Assembly: GCF_009755275.1 (NCBI RefSeq)
Contig: NZ_WQLA01000005.1
Coordinates: 124,001 to 188,000, forward strand
DNA length: 64,000 nt
Origin: Mucilaginibacter aquatilis
GTDB lineage: Bacteria > Bacteroidota > Bacteroidia > Sphingobacteriales > Sphingobacteriaceae
Direction of reading: 5' to 3'
Part shown: positions 6,823-15,934 of the stretch, piece after piece
How the letters are laid out: each line of letters starts with the position of its first letter
How positions within the stretch are numbered: position 1 is the stretch's first letter
The notes under the pieces: generated by a model
What the model saw: only the letters and a program-made list of their open reading frames with translations
Told to the model about the DNA's origin: nothing
Databases searched by the model: none
Made by a program: the position numbers and the translations under genes

Positions 6823-8580
6823 ATGAAATTGCTGTTATCCTATCTTTCTAAATATCGCGGGGTGGTATTTGTAGCCTTGCTGCTGGCCGCCTTTAACATT
6901 GGTTTTTCACTTCTCGATCCGCTGATCACAGGCCGCATTGTTGATAATTTTATTGAAAAGCGCAAAACACTTACCGAGCATGATTTTACGTGGGGTGTGC
7001 TTGCCGCTGTAGGTTTGGCTGTAGGTGCGGCAATGGTATCGCGCATTGCAAAAAACTTTCAGGATTACTTTACCAGTATCATTGTGCAAAAAGTTGGTGC
7101 CGATATGTATGCCGACGGTTTAAAACATTCGCTTGAACTGCCCTACCAGGTATTTGAAGACCAGCGTAGCGGCGAAACGTTAGGCATATTACAAAAGGTA
7201 CGCCTTGATAGCGAAAAATTCATTACCTCTTTCATCAGCGTATTATTTGTGAGTTTGGTGGGTATGGTGTTTGTAATTGTATACTCGGTTAGCGTTAGCT
7301 ACAAAGTAACACTGGTTTATTTTGCGGCTATACCCATCATAGCCTTTATGAGTACCGCACTCAGCAAACGAATAAAAAATATACAACGCACCATCGTGGC
7401 CGAAACCACAGCACTGGCAGGTTCAACAACCGAATCTTTACGCAATATTGAACTGGTAAAAAGCCTTGGACTGGTAAACCAGGAAATTGAACGCTTGAAT
7501 AAAACCACCTATAAAATACTAGACCTGGAGCTGAAGAAAGTAAAGTACGTACGCAGTATGAGCTTTGTGCAGGGCACTACCGTTAACCTGGTGCGTAGCG
7601 TAATGGTAGTAATATTACTGTTGCTTATTTTTAAAGGAAATATATCTCCCGGCAATTACTTTACTTTCCTTTTCTATTCATTTTTCCTGTTTAATCCTTT
7701 GCAGGAATTGGGTAATGTAATACTAGCGTGGCGCGAGTCACAAATATCATTAGGGAATTTTGAACGCATACTTAACACCCCGGTTGATATCAAACCCGAA
7801 AAGCCGGTAATGCTTGAAAAAATTAAAGATCTTGAATTCAGTAACGTGAGCTTTAAGCATTTGACAGCTAACCGTAACGCGCTCAACCATATTGGCTTCG
7901 ATGTTAAAACAGGTAATACCATTGCATTTGTAGGTCCGTCGGGCTCGGGTAAAACAACGCTGGTAAAACTACTTGTTGGGTTGTACCAGCCTTTGGAAGG
8001 TGATGTATTGTACAACGGCGTGCCAAGCAAAGAGATAGACCTTGACCGTTTGCGGGAAAAAATTGGCTTCGTTACACAAGACACACAACTCTTTTCAGGA
8101 ACAATAAGAGAGAACCTGCAGTTTGTCCGCCCGGGAGCAACAGATGAAGAATGTATGCATGTGCTACACCGCGCAGCCTGCCAAGGATTGCTTGCCCGGG
8201 CCGATAAAGGCTTAGATACCGTTATTGGCGAAGGCGGTGTGAAAGTATCAGGTGGAGAAAAACAGCGTCTTTCAATAGCTCGTGCTCTGCTACGCCGCCC
8301 TGATATTTTGGTATTCGACGAGGCAACATCGGCGCTTGATTCTCTTACCGAAGAGGAAATTACAGAAACAATCAAAGATGTTTCGGAGTACCAGGACCAC
8401 ATAACGATATTAATTGCACACCGCTTAAGCACAATTATGCATGCTGATAGAATTTACGTGCTCGAGAAAGGTAACATCATTGAACAAGGGAAACACATGG
8501 AGCTGTTAACTCAAAAAGGCTTGTACTATGCCATGTGGAGACAGCAGATAGGCGAAAAGTTTAATAATGATAACGCTTGA
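6823..8580 (+). CDS. ABC exporter, fused membrane and ATPase half-transporter (first paralogue)
   Basis: MsbA/multidrug-type exporter of 585 aa from the ATG at 6823. A TTG at 6751 would add 24 residues but lies within the terminator region and lacks support from the paralogue, so I reject it. Residues 1-310 are the six-helix membrane domain; the rest is the ATPase. Motifs: Walker A GPSGSGKTT, Q-loop TQDTQLFSG, signature VSGGEKQR, Walker B ILVFDEATSALD with catalytic Glu, and H-loop AHRLS. All ATPase residues are intact, so it could act as a homodimer or pair with the neighbour at 8817. The substrate cannot be read from sequence. Confidence 0.92.
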   Translation: MKLLLSYLSKYRGVVFVALLLAAFNIGFSLLDPLITGRIVDNFIEKRKTLTEHDFTWGVLAAVGLAVGAAMVSRIAKNFQDYFTSIIVQKVGADMYADGLKHSLELPYQVFEDQRSGETLGILQKVRLDSEKFITSFISVLFVSLVGMVFVIVYSVSVSYKVTLVYFAAIPIIAFMSTALSKRIKNIQRTIVAETTALAGSTTESLRNIELVKSLGLVNQEIERLNKTTYKILDLELKKVKYVRSMSFVQGTTVNLVRSVMVVILLLLIFKGNISPGNYFTFLFYSFFLFNPLQELGNVILAWRESQISLGNFERILNTPVDIKPEKPVMLEKIKDLEFSNVSFKHLTANRNALNHIGFDVKTGNTIAFVGPSGSGKTTLVKLLVGLYQPLEGDVLYNGVPSKEIDLDRLREKIGFVTQDTQLFSGTIRENLQFVRPGATDEECMHVLHRAACQGLLARADKGLDTVIGEGGVKVSGGEKQRLSIARALLRRPDILVFDEATSALDSLTEEEITETIKDVSEYQDHITILIAHRLSTIMHADRIYVLEKGNIIEQGKHMELLTQKGLYYAMWRQQIGEKFNNDNA

Positions 8581-8671
8581 TACTGTAAGTAATTTCAAAC
8601 ACCTGTATTCAAATTCTTACAACTATAGTGTTTCTTATTAAATTTTAATTTTTACGGATACTCAAACAATG

Positions 8672-8688
8672 ACACAACATAGTTGTGT
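8672..8688. promoter_or_regulatory. perfect palindrome upstream of the second ABC exporter
   Basis: ACACAAC (8672-8678) and GTTGTGT (8682-8688) flank ATA. It lies about 130 bp before the start at 8817. It may be an operator; no adjacent regulator gene is present. Confidence 0.4.
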
Positions 8689-8816
8689 ATAATTTTCATT
8701 TTTTGAATTATTAGAAGCCATTTTTTAATTATTTAAAAAAATAGGTTTGTTTATAAGCATATCCCTATTAAGGGCGTTGTTATTGTTATATATTTTGCAA
8801 TAACACTCAGCCTTAT

Positions 8817-10601
8817 ATGAAAATTCTGCTCTCGTATCTAAAAAAACATAAAGGGGCAGTGGCCATGGCGTTACTCATGACGGCATTGAACCAGTGCTTT
8901 GCATTGGTTGAGCCATTGATTACCGGAAAACTCTTTGACGATTATATAAGCAAAAAAGATCTTTATACACGCCACGATTTTATTGCCGGCGTTTTATGGC
9001 TTATAACCCTGGCCGCTATTGCAGCCCTATTTTCACGCATAGCTAATAACTTTCAGGATTATTACACCGTAACTATAGCACAAAAATCTGCTGCCGAAGT
9101 TTATGCCGATGGCATGAAGCATGCATTGGCTATGCCCTACCATGAGCATCAGGATCAGCGCAGCGGCGAAAAGCTGGGCATGCTGCAACGCATACGCAGT
9201 GACATTGAGAACCTTATAAAGGCAAGTATCAATGTATCATTCATGACTTTGTTTGGTATCATATTCATTGCGGTTTACTCATTCACCATAAGCTACAAGG
9301 TTACACTGGTATTTTTTATTGCTGTACCCATTATTACATGGTTAAGCTGGACACTATCGCGCAAAATTAAGGTTATACACCGTGCCATTGTGCTTAAAAC
9401 ATCGGTATTGGCAGGTCGCACCACAGAATCACTCCGTAATATTGAACTGGTAAAAAGCCATGGTTTAGCAAACGAGGAAATTGATCGCCTCAATAAAACA
9501 ACTTTCAAAATTTTAACGCTGGAAATTGCAAAAACTAAATTGCTACGTGTATTAAGCTTTGTGCAAGGCACAACGGTTAACGTTGTACGCAGCAGCATGG
9601 TAGTTGTGCTATTGGTACTAATTTTTGATAAAGAAATAACCGGTGGACAGTACTTCAGCTTTTTACTTTATGCTTACTTTTTGTTTGGACCATTGCAGGA
9701 GTTTGGTCATATGTCATTAACGTGGCGCGAGGCACAAATATCGTTATCAAACTTTGAACGCATTATGAGCCGTCCGCTTGAAACCATACCCGATGACCCG
9801 GCAGATATAACGCATATTAACCAGGTTGCCTTTAACCAGGTAAAATTCAGGTACAATGGTACTAAGCGGTATGCACTTAATGATGTATCATTTTACGCCA
9901 ATAAAGGCGAAACGGTGGCATTTGTTGGGCCATCAGGTTCAGGTAAGTCAACCCTTATTAAACTTCTTATAGGCTTATATAAGCCCGTTAGCGGCGACAT
10001 TTTGTATAATAGCACAGAAAGTGACCGCTTCCACCTGGATGCGCTGCGCCGCAGGCTGGGCTTTGTAACACAGGACACGCAGCTATTTTCGGGAACTATA
10101 AAGGACAACTTGACTTTTGTAAAGCCCGACGCAACTGATGAAGAATGTTTAGCTGCCTTAAACAAAGCAGCCTGCCAGGCTATGCTTGCCCGGGCCGATA
10201 ACGGCATTCATACACTCATTGGCGAAAGTGGCGTTAAAATATCGGGCGGTGAAAAGCAACGCTTATCTATTGCCCGAGCACTGCTGCGCCATCCCGACAT
10301 TTTGTTATTTGATGAAGCTACGTCTGCGCTTGACTCTATTACCGAAGAAGAAATAAGCAAAACGGTACAGCATATATCATCGCTTAAAAGCCGTATAACA
10401 CTTATTATAGCTCACAGGTTGAGCACTATTATGCATGCCGACAGAATTTACGTACTCGAAAACGGTAACGTGGTTGAAATTGGAAACCATCAGCAATTAG
10501 TAGCAGAGAAAGGATTATATTGGGCTATGTGGCGTCAGCAATCGGGTGAGCGCCGTTTACAGGAAGAGCTTGATGCTTATACCGAGAGCGAAGAGGTTTA
10601 A
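8817..10601 (+). CDS. ABC exporter, fused membrane and ATPase half-transporter (second paralogue)
   Basis: 594 aa, colinear with the exporter at 6823 and clearly its duplicate; both start MK-LLSYL and share segments such as VYADGMKHAL/MYADGLKHSL, TTESLRNIELVKS and SFVQGTTVN. The membrane domain covers about residues 1-310. ATPase motifs: Walker A GPSGSGKST, TQDTQLFSG, ISGGEKQR, ILLFDEATSALDS, AHRLS. All catalytic residues are present. The 236-bp gap and internal palindrome suggest its own promoter rather than strict co-transcription. A C-terminal acidic tail (DAYTESEEV) is absent from the first copy. Confidence 0.92.
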   Translation: MKILLSYLKKHKGAVAMALLMTALNQCFALVEPLITGKLFDDYISKKDLYTRHDFIAGVLWLITLAAIAALFSRIANNFQDYYTVTIAQKSAAEVYADGMKHALAMPYHEHQDQRSGEKLGMLQRIRSDIENLIKASINVSFMTLFGIIFIAVYSFTISYKVTLVFFIAVPIITWLSWTLSRKIKVIHRAIVLKTSVLAGRTTESLRNIELVKSHGLANEEIDRLNKTTFKILTLEIAKTKLLRVLSFVQGTTVNVVRSSMVVVLLVLIFDKEITGGQYFSFLLYAYFLFGPLQEFGHMSLTWREAQISLSNFERIMSRPLETIPDDPADITHINQVAFNQVKFRYNGTKRYALNDVSFYANKGETVAFVGPSGSGKSTLIKLLIGLYKPVSGDILYNSTESDRFHLDALRRRLGFVTQDTQLFSGTIKDNLTFVKPDATDEECLAALNKAACQAMLARADNGIHTLIGESGVKISGGEKQRLSIARALLRHPDILLFDEATSALDSITEEEISKTVQHISSLKSRITLIIAHRLSTIMHADRIYVLENGNVVEIGNHQQLVAEKGLYWAMWRQQSGERRLQEELDAYTESEEV

Positions 10602-10626
10602 TTAAAGACAATGAGCACGGGTTAAT

Positions 10627-11010
10627 TTACGCGTGTTCATCATCTTCAAATATATATCCTTCTACATCGCTTGCTAGCACATAGTCGTTATCATCGGCAG
10701 ATATACCGTCATATCCATCCTCGCTTTCATCCGGATCGAGCGATAAATATACTTTACTTCCAATGTGATAAAACTTGCAGGAATCAACCTCATAAGCTTC
10801 GGCAGCAGGGTTAACATCAAAGCCGTTTTTAAATACGTTGCGAAATACCAACATCACATCGGCATCAGTATATGCTAACTCAAACATTAAACTTATTGCA
10901 GGTTCGCCGTCAACCTCATGCTCTTTAAACTGTTTTAAAGTTGAATTGAGTAAGGTAAGATCATTAACAAGGTAATTGATAATATCTGAGTTATGGCCAA
11001 TGAATTTCAT
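10627..11010 (-). CDS. small acidic protein, unknown function
   Basis: 127 aa from the ATG at 11010; a TTG two codons earlier is less likely. No signal peptide or membrane segment. The protein is strongly acidic, especially the last 40 residues (DPDESEDGYDG, SADDNDY, FEDDE). I do not recognise the family. It lies 31 bp downstream of dapF on the same strand and could share its transcript. The coding frame is convincing from length and neighbour spacing. Confidence 0.7.
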   Translation of the reverse strand: MKFIGHNSDIINYLVNDLTLLNSTLKQFKEHEVDGEPAISLMFELAYTDADVMLVFRNVFKNGFDVNPAAEAYEVDSCKFYHIGSKVYLSLDPDESEDGYDGISADDNDYVLASDVEGYIFEDDEHA

Positions 11011-11041
11011 ATACAATAATTATAATACTGGGTAGACTTGT

Positions 11042-11866
11042 TTACACAGTTTGCTCCTCAGCTTTGTATTCAGCCAGATCGCCAACTTCTACCTCGCCTT
11101 CGAACACTTTAACGGCAGGACCTTCTAAAAAAATGTTGGTAAACCTAATACCGTCATAATTGAAATGCAGATTAAGGTTTCCACCTAAAACTTTAATAGG
11201 TGTGCTGATGGTGCCGGTTTGCTTATTTTCTTTGGCCATGGCAAGTGCAACGGCAGTTACTCCTGTACCACAAGCATAAGTTTCATCTTCAACACCACGC
11301 TCATATGTGCGTACAAAATATCCTTCATCAAGGGGTTGTACAAAATTAACGTTAATGCCTTTTGATAAATACGTTGGATTGTTACGTATGGCACGGCCTT
11401 CGGTAAACACGTCTTTATATTCCAAATCATTCACCAACTGTACATAATGCGGCGACCCAGTGTTCATCACGTAAGCCTCATTGTCGCGGGTTACATAGTC
11501 TACGTCAATCATTTGCAAACTAACCCAGTCACCAGATGCTGAAATTTTGGCATAATGCGGGCCATCAACTGCCAAAAAGTTGGTTTCATTTTCTATTACA
11601 CCCAAAAACTTAGCAAACGCTACTATACAACGTCCTCCGTTACCACACATACTACTTGGCTGGCCATCGGCGTTATAGTAAACCATTTCAAAATCGTAAC
11701 CTTCCTGCTTTTGCAAAAACATCATACCATCACCGCCAATACCAAACCTCCTGTCACATAAAGTACTGATTAACTTAGGATTGCGATGATTCACTCTACC
11801 CTCGCGGTTATCAACTAAAATAAAATCGTTACCGGCACCTTGATATTTATAAAAATTAAGCTTCAT
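11042..11866 (-). CDS. dapF: diaminopimelate epimerase
   Basis: Cofactor-free racemase that converts LL- to meso-diaminopimelate for lysine and peptidoglycan synthesis; 274 aa from the ATG at 11866. A longer frame to 11905 adds 13 residues before the conserved KYQGAGNDFI start and is rejected. The two catalytic cysteines are visible: C74 in SSMCGNGGRC and C199 in YACGTGVTAVA. GGDGMMF and GSPHYV are also family motifs. A TAAGTTTG box on the minus strand at 11893-11900 could be its -7 element. Divergent from the HtrA gene. Confidence 0.95.
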   Translation of the reverse strand: MKLNFYKYQGAGNDFILVDNREGRVNHRNPKLISTLCDRRFGIGGDGMMFLQKQEGYDFEMVYYNADGQPSSMCGNGGRCIVAFAKFLGVIENETNFLAVDGPHYAKISASGDWVSLQMIDVDYVTRDNEAYVMNTGSPHYVQLVNDLEYKDVFTEGRAIRNNPTYLSKGINVNFVQPLDEGYFVRTYERGVEDETYACGTGVTAVALAMAKENKQTGTISTPIKVLGGNLNLHFNYDGIRFTNIFLEGPAVKVFEGEVEVGDLAEYKAEEQTV

Positions 11867-11892
11867 TTTACGTTTATAATTAAACAGGCCAA

Positions 11893-11900
11893 CAAACTTA
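11893..11900 (-). promoter_or_regulatory. -7 box of dapF
   Basis: TAAGTTTG on the minus strand, 26 nt before the dapF ATG; no good -33 element is visible. Confidence 0.4.
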
Positions 11901-11965
11901 AACACCGTAAAACCTGCGCCAGCCCGACTTTAACATTTTTTAACAAAAATGGCAATAACTTCTTA

Positions 11966-11997
11966 TTGTTCCTATCGTCTTAATGGTATTAAATTTG
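11966..11997 (+). promoter_or_regulatory. promoter of the HtrA protease
   Basis: TTG at 11966-11968, a 21-bp spacer and TAAATTTG at 11990-11997. The leader would be about 48 nt. Confidence 0.5.
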
Positions 11998-12050
11998 AAC
12001 GGTGTTGATAAACCCAATCAACAATAAAGAATTAAAACATAAAAAGAAAT

Positions 12051-13607
12051 ATGAGAAAAGTTGGTTTAACCCTATTGACCGCATTTGTTGGCGGTGCAAT
12101 GGCGCTCGGTACCTACAAGGTATTCGAAAAAGACCCTCAGGAAGGATTAACTTTTGAGGAACGCCAGAAAGTATATTTTGCAAACAACCGTCCTACATCA
12201 AACGTGGTATCGTCTGCAGGTGATGTTGATTTTACCCAGGCTGCAGCCGCAGTAACGCCGGCAGTGGTTTACATACGTACCACTTACTCGCCTCAACAAG
12301 GCCGCAGTGGTGGCGGTAATGATCCGTTTGAGGACATGTTTGGCGATTTTTTTGGTCAGCGTGTACAACCGCAACGCGCTCAACCACAACGTGCATCAGG
12401 TTCGGGTGTAATTATCAGTACTGATGGTTACATTGTTACCAATAACCACGTGGTAGCTAATGCAAGTAAAGTTGAGGTAACTACTAACGACCACCGCACT
12501 TTACAAGCAAAGGTAATTGGTACCGACCCTAACACCGATTTGGCACTTATTAAAGTAACCGGCACAAACCTGCCTATTGTTAAATTAGGTAACTCAGATG
12601 ATGTACGTGTTGGCGAATGGGTTTTAGCTGTAGGTAACCCGTTTAACTTAAACTCTACCGTTACTGCCGGTATTGTAAGTGCCAAAGGCCGTAACATAGG
12701 CATACTTGGCCGCGAAGAAGAGGAGCAAAATCCGTTTGGACGCAGCCGTTACCAGCAACAGCCTCAACAGCCACGTTTAAATAAGGCAATTGAGTCATTT
12801 ATCCAAACTGATGCGGCCATTAACCCGGGTAACAGTGGCGGTGCATTGGTAAACACCAAAGGCGAGCTTATTGGTATAAACTCGGCCATTGCATCACACA
12901 CCGGCTCATACGAAGGTTACGGCTTTGCGGTACCTGTTAACTTAGCTAAAAAGGTGCTGAACGACCTTGAAAAATATGGCTCGGTTAAACGTGGCTATAT
13001 TGGTGTAAGCTTTACCGAGCTAAACCCTGATGTTGCTACCGAACTTAAAACCAAAACTACAAACGGTTTATACGTAAATGAGCTGGTTGATGGCGGCGCA
13101 GCAGAAGCAGCAGGCCTTCAAAAAGGTGATATTATTACTAAAGTTGAAGGTAACACTGTTTACGAATCATCAGACTTACAGGAACGTGTTGGCCGTTTAC
13201 AACCTGGTGATAAAATACGCATAACCGTATTGCGTGCAGGTGCCGAAAAGAACTTTACCATTACATTAAAAGGCGAGCCTACTGCTAGCACCAATAAAAC
13301 GGCCATGAGCAAATCGGCCGAGGAGCTTTACAACAAATTAGGTGCAAGCTTCCAGCCACTAACATCGGCTCAAAAATCTAAGTTCCGTTTAAATTCGGGC
13401 GTTGTGGTAACACAGGTACGTCGCGGTGGTTTCTTTGAAAACTATGATATTCCTGTTGGTTCAATCATCACCGGTATAAACGGTATGGCTATTAACAGTG
13501 TTCAGGATATTGACAAAGCCATCACTAACCTTAAAAACGGACAAATGGTTATTGAAGGTTACTCTTCAGATGGATCACGTTTCCGTAACAGCTTTGATGT
13601 TAGATAA
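12051..13607 (+). CDS. HtrA/Deg family periplasmic serine protease with two PDZ domains
   Basis: Envelope quality-control protease, 518 aa. An N-terminal hydrophobic stretch (residues 4-20) exports or anchors it. The trypsin-like domain holds the triad H133 (TNNHVV), D163 (NTDLALIKV) and S262 (NPGNSGGA). PDZ1 follows at about 315-405, and a second, shorter PDZ ends the protein (GVVVTQVRRGG onward). A Gln/Pro/Arg-rich loop lies near residues 100-115 and another near 225-245. Alone as a transcription unit, with its own promoter and terminator. DegP and DegQ types cannot be told apart here. Confidence 0.94.
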   Translation: MRKVGLTLLTAFVGGAMALGTYKVFEKDPQEGLTFEERQKVYFANNRPTSNVVSSAGDVDFTQAAAAVTPAVVYIRTTYSPQQGRSGGGNDPFEDMFGDFFGQRVQPQRAQPQRASGSGVIISTDGYIVTNNHVVANASKVEVTTNDHRTLQAKVIGTDPNTDLALIKVTGTNLPIVKLGNSDDVRVGEWVLAVGNPFNLNSTVTAGIVSAKGRNIGILGREEEEQNPFGRSRYQQQPQQPRLNKAIESFIQTDAAINPGNSGGALVNTKGELIGINSAIASHTGSYEGYGFAVPVNLAKKVLNDLEKYGSVKRGYIGVSFTELNPDVATELKTKTTNGLYVNELVDGGAAEAAGLQKGDIITKVEGNTVYESSDLQERVGRLQPGDKIRITVLRAGAEKNFTITLKGEPTASTNKTAMSKSAEELYNKLGASFQPLTSAQKSKFRLNSGVVVTQVRRGGFFENYDIPVGSIITGINGMAINSVQDIDKAITNLKNGQMVIEGYSSDGSRFRNSFDVR

Positions 13608-13628
13608 TTAAGCAACATCAAAATTATA

Positions 13629-13657
13629 AGCCCGGCATTTTGCCGGGCTTTTTTTAT
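13629..13657 (+). terminator. intrinsic terminator after the HtrA protease
   Basis: AGCCCGGCA (13629-13637) pairs with TGCCGGGCTT (13641-13650), followed by seven T. Confidence 0.9.
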
Positions 13658-13764
13658 TTATTTTTAAAACACTAATCAAAAATTCATGTTTAAGCATTTT
13701 GGTTATTGAATTTAAGGCTTCACTTATTATAACCATAGCTAATCCACATTATTAACATAAATTT

Positions 13765-13795
13765 AAAGGGCGGGCGTAATGCTTGCCCTTTTTTA
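13765..13795 (+). terminator. hairpin with T-run upstream of the flippase-like gene
   Basis: AAAGGGCGGGC (13765-13775) pairs with GCTTGCCCTTT (13781-13791), two pairs being G-U, then a T-run. It is a second terminator in the 204-bp gap and ends about 20 bp before the next start. Confidence 0.6.
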
Positions 13796-13811
13796 ATAAC
13801 ATTGCACAAAA

Positions 13812-14801
13812 TTGTTAAGCGTTCAAATTGTGACGGGTCAAACCAAAAAGTGGATTTCATGGGCAATTAAGGCCATACTGGTGGCACTTACCTTTGTATT
13901 TATTTACAGAAGGTTGAGTAACAGCGAAGGACTCAAGCACTTTACCGACATTATAACCCAGGTTAACCGCTCGGCAGCTATAATTGTTGTTGGTGTTATA
14001 GCAGCGCTTATGTTGTTAAACTACCTGCTGGAAGCCATGAAGTGGAGATATTTAACTCATAAATGGGCACCAATATCCTTATGGCAGTCTATCGAATCAA
14101 TTTTCTGCGGACTATCACTAGCCATATTTACACCTAACAGGTGGGGTGAATTTGGCGGACGTGTGATGTTTTTACCCCCTCGCAGGCGTGTGCACGGCGT
14201 ATTTGCAATGGCTGTGGGCACTTTTGGACAATTAGTGGTAACGTGCGTAGCCGGCTCGGCGGCTTTACTTTGGTTTGTATATTACTTTTTACACATAAAT
14301 CAATGGGTATACATTGCTATGCTCACTACGGGTATTGGCTTCATTGTACTAATGCTGATTTTTTACTTCAACGTGCGTTGGGTGGTGTTCTTACTTAACA
14401 GCATTCCATTCCTGAAAAAGTACCACCGCTTTTTTGATGTGATGAAACGCTACCGTTTTAATGAGCTTATGCACGTTATGGGTTATTGCGTGGCTAGGTT
14501 TGCAACCTATTCGTTTCAGTATTATCTCATCATGCACTTGTTACTGCCCGAGATTCCGATGTTCAAAATATTATTGCTTACGTTTGTATTCTTCTTTATC
14601 CAGTCGGTTTTACCAACTATTGATATTGTTGACATTGGCGTCCGCAGCGCAACTGCTGATAAATTATTTGAATACGTAACCCAGCAGCATATTGCTGTAA
14701 TGGCAGCTGTAGCTTTAATTTGGTTTACCAACCTCATTGTGCCGGCTATATTAGGCTCTGTTTTTGTTTTTAAATTGAAGTTTTTTGATAACAACTTATA
14801 A
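13812..14801 (+). CDS. multi-pass membrane protein of the lysylphosphatidylglycerol synthase TM / UPF0104 type
   Basis: 329 aa with about seven to eight hydrophobic helices (first at residues 18-33, then 50-70, 110-160 and so on). The fold resembles the membrane part of MprF/AglD-like proteins, known to move or modify lipid-linked groups. No start ATG is available: TTG at 13812 or GTG at 13830 are candidates. A TAACATTG box (13797-13804) just before 13812 slightly favours the TTG. Its end overlaps the glycosyltransferase start by 17 bp, so the two are translationally coupled and likely work together on a lipid-linked sugar. Function inferred only. Confidence 0.8.
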   Translation: MLSVQIVTGQTKKWISWAIKAILVALTFVFIYRRLSNSEGLKHFTDIITQVNRSAAIIVVGVIAALMLLNYLLEAMKWRYLTHKWAPISLWQSIESIFCGLSLAIFTPNRWGEFGGRVMFLPPRRRVHGVFAMAVGTFGQLVVTCVAGSAALLWFVYYFLHINQWVYIAMLTTGIGFIVLMLIFYFNVRWVVFLLNSIPFLKKYHRFFDVMKRYRFNELMHVMGYCVARFATYSFQYYLIMHLLLPEIPMFKILLLTFVFFFIQSVLPTIDIVDIGVRSATADKLFEYVTQQHIAVMAAVALIWFTNLIVPAILGSVFVFKLKFFDNNL

Positions 14802-15921
14802 CATCATCATTTTACTGCTTACAGGTTTATACCTTGTAGTGCTTGTTTACTTAATGAAAGGCTGGGCTGCTTTACGTCAGCCAAAAAAACTAATACCGGC
14901 AAACCAATTAAGCACCAAAGTAAGTTTGCTTATTGCCGCCCGTAACGAAGAAGACAACATCAGGGCTACCATTGAAGATGTTTTAGCTCAGGATTACCCT
15001 AAACACCTGCTCGAAATAATTATTATTGATGATCACTCTACAGACAGCACTGCAGATATTATAAGGAGCTATGCACCACAGGGGATTAAGCTTTTACAGC
15101 TTAACGAAACCGAAAAACTTAACTCATACAAGAAAAAAGCTATAGCGACAGCCATAAGCCAGTCAACAGGAGATTTGATTGTAGCAACCGACGCTGATTG
15201 CAGTATGGGCAATAGTTGGCTTAGCAGCGTTGTATCATATTATGAAAGCTATAACTGGGTGATGATATCATCTCCGGTAACATACTTTAAAGAAAAGAGC
15301 CTTTTTGAGCGCCTGCAAACGCTTGAATTTTCTTATCTCATTGGCATTGGGGCTGCCTTTATTGGCAACGGCCGAGCATCAACCTGCAATGGTGCCAATT
15401 TTGCTTACCGTAAAGACGTATTTTATGAGGTTGGCGGCTTTAAGGGCATTGATGACCTAGCCTCGGGCGATGACGAACTTTTACTGCAAAAAGTTGCTGA
15501 ACGCTACCCCGGCCGTATAGGTTTTTTAAAGCAACGCGATGCCATTGTATATACTGAAGCTAAGCCCACCCTCACCGAGTTTATGCAACAACGGCGCAGA
15601 TGGGCTTCAAAGTCAACACGGTATAAAGACAAAAATGTTGTAGCCTTAGCCGTTGGTATATGGCTGTTTAACCTAAGCTTACTGGTTAATGCTGTAGGTG
15701 GCTTTTTTAACTTTTACCTTTGGCAGGTGTTTGCCTTTCAAATGCTTTTTAAGTATACGTTTGAGGCTGCTTTTCTTCTACCTATCATGTCATTTTTCAA
15801 GCGCCAAAATCTTATGCTTTTGCTAATTATGCTTTCGCCAATACACATACTTTATTTTGTGTACGTTGGGCTAATGGGCAACACAAGTAAATATCGCTGG
15901 AAAGACCGTATAGTTAAATAA
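14785..15921 (+). CDS. family 2 membrane glycosyltransferase
   Basis: 378 aa. A membrane helix (residues 7-25) precedes a GT-A catalytic domain: SLLIAARNEEDNI, IIIIDDHSTDST, the metal-binding DAD (VATDADCSM), GDDELLL and QQRRRW, the Q-x-x-R-W motif of processive GT2 enzymes. Three or more helices follow at the C-terminus. Start is TTG at 14785, forced by an in-frame stop at 14776 and the lack of an ATG before the first helix. Overlaps the preceding membrane-protein gene by 17 bp. Likely makes a surface glycolipid or polysaccharide; product unknown. Confidence 0.88.
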   Translation: MITTYNIIILLLTGLYLVVLVYLMKGWAALRQPKKLIPANQLSTKVSLLIAARNEEDNIRATIEDVLAQDYPKHLLEIIIIDDHSTDSTADIIRSYAPQGIKLLQLNETEKLNSYKKKAIATAISQSTGDLIVATDADCSMGNSWLSSVVSYYESYNWVMISSPVTYFKEKSLFERLQTLEFSYLIGIGAAFIGNGRASTCNGANFAYRKDVFYEVGGFKGIDDLASGDDELLLQKVAERYPGRIGFLKQRDAIVYTEAKPTLTEFMQQRRRWASKSTRYKDKNVVALAVGIWLFNLSLLVNAVGGFFNFYLWQVFAFQMLFKYTFEAAFLLPIMSFFKRQNLMLLLIMLSPIHILYFVYVGLMGNTSKYRWKDRIVK

Positions 15922-15934
15922 AAGCCATTATATT

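Noticed and set aside
7674..8432. 252-aa open frame on the minus strand
   Set aside because: It lies wholly inside the ABC exporter gene, has no promoter or domain, and its length follows from the codon bias of the real gene.
10611..10640. Terminator between the second ABC exporter and the small acidic gene
   Set aside because: ATGAGCACG can pair with CGTGTTCAT, but there is no T-run and one arm lies in the gene end.
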